Shown here one piece after another: positions 60,572-64,000 of a stretch of DNA of 64,000 nucleotides (positions are counted from its first letter, which is position 1; every line of letters begins with the position of its first letter). The position numbers were made by a program, and so were the translations under genes. Below the pieces are notes generated by a model that did not search any database, was not told the DNA's origin, and saw nothing but the letters and a program-made list of their open reading frames with translations. The stretch is from Gorsachius magnificus (Eukaryota; Chordata; Aves; Pelecaniformes; Ardeidae): the NCBI GenBank assembly GCA_034008185.1, contig CM067081.1, positions 2,108,001 through 2,172,000 on the forward strand, written 5' to 3'.

Positions 60572-60629
60572 GTCCTGGGTGGCTTTCTGCCTCACTTTTG
60601 AGGTCTTATTACCAGGAGAGCTTCTCCAT
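60572..60629 (+). other. Candidate short exon C, in phase with exon B
   Basis: 58 bp between CTTCCCTGTTAGCAG and CAT/GTGAGC. With one base completing the codon split at the end of B it reads SWVAFCLTFEVLLPGELLH. It is short, and its support is only the phase match and border motifs. Confidence 0.22.
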
Positions 60630-61019
60630 GTGAGCCCAAGCTTCAGCGCAGTGTGGGGGACTTGCAGAATACCTGAGGCTAGGACGTCATCTGGGGTCTC
60701 TGCTCCAAGACTGACCTTCAACAAGGGCAGGCTGCATCAAGGACGGGCCTGACTGCCTCCGAGGATGGAGATTTTCCTGCTCTCTGGGCTGTTTTCCAAG
60801 GTTTGACAGCCCTTATGGGATTTTTTTTTTTTTCTAGTATCTAATAGAAATTTCCTTTTTTGCAACTCGTGACACTGCTTCTTGTCCCACATCTGGGCAC
60901 CTCCATCTCCACCTCCTCCACACCATCCCAGCAGGGAGCTGCAGGCAGCAATAAAATTCCCCTCGGCCTTTTCTTCTCCTGCTGCACACTCATCTCACAG
61001 CCTCTCCTTCCATGTCCCA

Positions 61020-61500
61020 AGCTCCAGCTTGGTGGCTGCTCTGGGCCCCTCTGTCACCCTCTGCATGGACCAGTGGGCCCAGACATGGTCTCATTAATGC
61101 CAAAGAGAGAGCAGGAATCACTGCCCTGGCCCCACTGCCTACACTCTTGCAAATGCCACCCAGGGCATGGTTGACCTTCACTCCTGCAAATGCACACTTC
61201 TGATTTGGGGGCACCTTGTGGCCACCAGCTGCTCCCAGCCGGCCACCCCAGCCTGGCATGTTGCACAAGGCCAATACATCCCAGAGGCAGGACCTTGCCC
61301 TTGTCTTTGTTGAACCTCTTCAGATCCCTCCAGCAGTCCTCCCTCCAGCACGTCAACCATGCTCCCCAACCCGGTGTTGTTCCCAAACCCGCTAGAGCAT
61401 TCTCCATCCCATCATGCAGGTGCTTACAGGTGTGATGGAGGATGTTAAAAGAATGCTTGAGTGTGCCCTGGTCCTCCAGCCTTCCCTGGAGCATGCACGA
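61020..61500 (-). mobile_element. Old CR1 fragment from a more 5' region
   Basis: AGGACCTTGCCCTTGTCTTT and GTTGAACCTCTTCAGATCCC, then GTCAACCATGCTCCC and TTCTCCATCCCATCATGCAG followed by GGATGTTAAAAGAAT, match older CR1 text on the minus strand. It lacks the 3' tail and is heavily diverged. Confidence 0.7.
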
Positions 61501-63787
61501 GAGGGTATCAGAAGTGCAGCTGCAGTGAGACATTGCGTCTGCAGGATCGACAGCCCACAGCCAGAAATTGGGTTAACTCTTCACATGCCTTCTCCTCCTG
61601 GCTGTCTGATTTGCTTCCCAAAGAGTTCATGGCATTTCATCATCAGGAAAGAGAGAGGAAAAGTTTATGCTTGGATTTAAGAGGAGTTTCATGCTCCTCA
61701 TGCATTTGCGCCAAAGTCTTTTTGGGTCAGCTTGGCACTGCCCGGAACTTGGCCAACTCCTTATCTAAAGGGCCCTCTTCACAGGATGTCCCTAAGCCCT
61801 GTCCCACCAGCATGGAAACACCCCCTGCCTCCTGCCCCTTCTACACTGGGCATTCCCTGCCTGTCCCTGTCCCAAGCACCACTCAATCGCCCTTTCAGTT
61901 GACATCTCGTCCTGCTGTTTTGGTTCAGTGCCCACGAAAATGCCAATGGGTGCTCCTTGGTTGGAAACAGCTCTTCTCTGACACTCACAAGGGCTTGGGG
62001 AGCACAGATTCACCTGCAGACCCTGCCCAGGGTTGGGGTTAGGGTTAGGGTTGGGGTTAGGTGATGCTCCCTGTCCCCTGCTTTTCCAGTGTTTCATGGG
62101 GAACCCACATAGATGCATTACTTGGGTAGGAGATGGCCACTGTCCCTCACATGCACACCACTTTTGGGGTTGCCCTGTCCTCATTTCCCCAGCCTTGACC
62201 ATCCCTATAAACCCACGCAGGGGCCTTCCAGCTCAAATCCAGCTCTTGCGGACACCATCTCAAGGCATGGCACCATCTGCGTGGCCAGATTTAGTCCTGC
62301 TCTTGAAGGACAGCATTTAGGCCATCTCCCTGTGCCATCCAATGACAACTTCATTGGGGTCCCCACGCATGGGCTGTAGTCAGACGTCCCCAACAGGACA
62401 GTGACGAACGAGTGGACCTCTGGGGAGGAGTGGGACAGGGGGAGGGCTGGCAAAAACACCGGCAAGGCAAAGGGCTGCATTTAGGGCTCAGCGAGATCAG
62501 AAGCAGGTTGGTCCATGGAGCTGCCCAGGCACAGGCAATGCCTTTTGCAACTGGAAAAGGGATTCTCAGGAAAAGAAAAATACTCCCACGTCCTGGCAAG
62601 GGCAACCTTCATCCCCAGGCAGCATTTCCTTCCCAACCTTGGCTGGTGAATCCATCTCACCTGGGGCATGGGGGACGCTCTGTGCCTACAAAGTTCACCT
62701 TGGTTTGTGCAACCGTGGAGGCTCCTCATGTCCTGTAACCACTGATATCTATCCCAGATGCTACCCCAGAGCCAGGAGCTGGAGGTGTTAATGGCACGGG
62801 GCTGCTCAGGGCGTTCCGGCGTTGCAGGGCTCCCCGTCGTGTCCCAGCCTGACTTGGGACCTGCTGTGATCAGCAACCGAGCGGGGCACAGCAAATGAGT
62901 CAGACATTCTCGACAAGGCAGCCAGCCCTGTATGACATTTTGGGGGGGGGAGTTTGGGCATGTAGAAAGTCAAACAGCAGCAGGAAAACGTGCCTGCCAA
63001 GGCAGCAGCAGCAAGCAAGGGTGGACAAGCTAATATTGCGTGTTTTAGATGCATCCATGCCATGAGCACACCTGGGAGATCTTGGGCTTCATGGCAGAGT
63101 TTTGCTCATGCAAATGCCGGCCAGATCCAGCCGTTCTTCCGCGTGTTGTTAAGCCATACATTTCCAGATGTGCATCTTCTCTCTATACGCCAGGGTAAGG
63201 CTTAGCTAAGCTCATGTTTATGCCTCTCAATGCTGGGACTTTCCGGCTGCTCGACCCGCATTTGTGAAGGGGGCAAAGTAAAAGTTTCACGGAGTTAAAA
63301 AGCAGCATAAATTCTTGTTTCATTTCCCCTATGACACAGAGATGAAAACTCATTCTCCAGGGCAGCTATTGTGCAAGAGTGGGCTTGGTCAGTGGATTTT
63401 ACTGTTTGCTACTGTAACCTATCAACCATTCCCGGCGAAGAAAAAACCTTTCACAGAGCATGAGCAATGCGCTCAAAGCAGCAAAAGCAATTTGCTCCGG
63501 AACGCGGCACGGCTTTCTGGTGTGGAGGGGCTGGTTTTTCTGCAGGGGATCTATAAACCCAACCGCCTTTCAGCTGGCACACCTGGGCCCAGGTTTATTT
63601 AGTGCTGCCGGGAAATTGTTGATAATCTAAGGTTGAACGAACTCAGCTTTGGGAGAGCAACGTGAGGCTGTACCTGTGTCTTTTGTACCCGTGAGAAATT
63701 AGCACTGAAATTAGTGTTTATACGGGTTTTACTGCTGCTTGCTGATGCTCAGGCAAGATGAACGTGCTCATAGGGAACTCAGAACAC
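61501..63787. other. Unique sequence, no gene recognised
   Basis: Contains a telomere-like run at 62031-62062 (GGTTAGGG words). A G run lies at 62940-62951. No exon could be supported. Confidence 0.35.
62031..62062 (+). repeat. Short interstitial telomere-like repeat
   Basis: About five units of GGTTAGG(G) and GGTTGGG(G), two of them perfect TTAGGG. Too short to be more than a microsatellite. Confidence 0.85.
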
Positions 63788-64000
63788 TCACAGAATCCCA
63801 GAATGGCAGGGGTTGGAAGGGACCTCAGGAGATCAGCTAGTCCAACCCCCCTGCTAAAGCAGGTTGGGGTTGAAGATCTCCAGAGAAGGAGACTCCACAG
63901 CCCCCCTGGGCAGCCTGGGCCAGGGCTCGGGCACCCTCACAGTCAACAAGTTCTTCCTGACGTTCAACTGGAACGTCTTCTGCTTCAGGTTGTGCCCATG
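63788..64000 (-). mobile_element. CR1 LINE 3' fragment, running off the window
   Basis: Tail TCACAGAATCCCAGAATGGC, then GGTTGGAAGGGACCTCAGGA and the CAGTCAACAAGTTCTTCCTG block. The 5' part lies beyond base 64000. Confidence 0.94.

Noticed and set aside
62031..62062. Telomere or fusion point
   Set aside because: Only two perfect TTAGGG units; an ordinary short microsatellite.
51401..64000. FCHSD2 exons, expected beside P2RY2 from mammalian synteny
   Set aside because: No F-BAR or SH3-type sequence could be recognised in any frame; the gene probably lies beyond the window.

Overview
The window is avian nuclear DNA. Intron-containing class A GPCR genes sit in long GC-rich non-coding sequence. 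That sequence is seeded with more than twenty 5'-truncated CR1 LINE copies, many ending in the typical (ATTCTATG)n-like tail, and with one bird-type endogenous-retrovirus solo LTR. Bacterial features (operons, Shine-Dalgarno sites, CRISPR, IS elements) do not apply, and most long open frames here are chance GC-rich frames or pieces of CR1.

Two genes are certain, both on the minus strand and both P2Y nucleotide receptors. P2RY6 (the receptor first named P2Y3 in birds) has its coding exon at 37-1032. A CpG island at about 7985-8205 carries a perfect minus-strand splice donor at 8016, and I infer this is its non-coding first exon, about 7 kb upstream. P2RY2 has its coding exon at 39571-40647. 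It is preceded by a splice acceptor and followed, about 2.3 kb downstream, by a candidate poly(A) signal near 37257. The order in the direction of transcription (P2RY2, then P2RY6) is the same as in mammals, so this is a conserved tandem pair. A second CpG island at about 48360-48670 is a possible P2RY2 promoter, but no convincing donor was found there.

Layout: 1-8.2 kb, P2RY6 with two CR1s, a MIR-like remnant and microsatellites in its intron; 8.2-37 kb, intergenic DNA with many CR1s, a solo LTR split by a CR1 (17515-18469) and several tandem repeats; 37.2-40.7 kb, P2RY2; 40.7-48.7 kb, the P2RY2 upstream region with a MIR-like SINE; 48.7-51.4 kb, CR1, minisatellite and a 187-bp tandem duplication; 51.4-64 kb, mostly unassigned. 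In the last part, three short open blocks at 59305-60629 on the plus strand have splice-site-like borders and compatible phases. They could be exons of an unrecognised gene, and they are the least explained signal in the window.

Function: P2Y2-type receptors respond to UTP/ATP and P2Y6/P2Y3-type receptors to UDP. Together they would sense extracellular uridine nucleotides, usually through Gq and phospholipase C. That rests on family knowledge; the sequence itself shows the receptor folds and nucleotide-binding residues.
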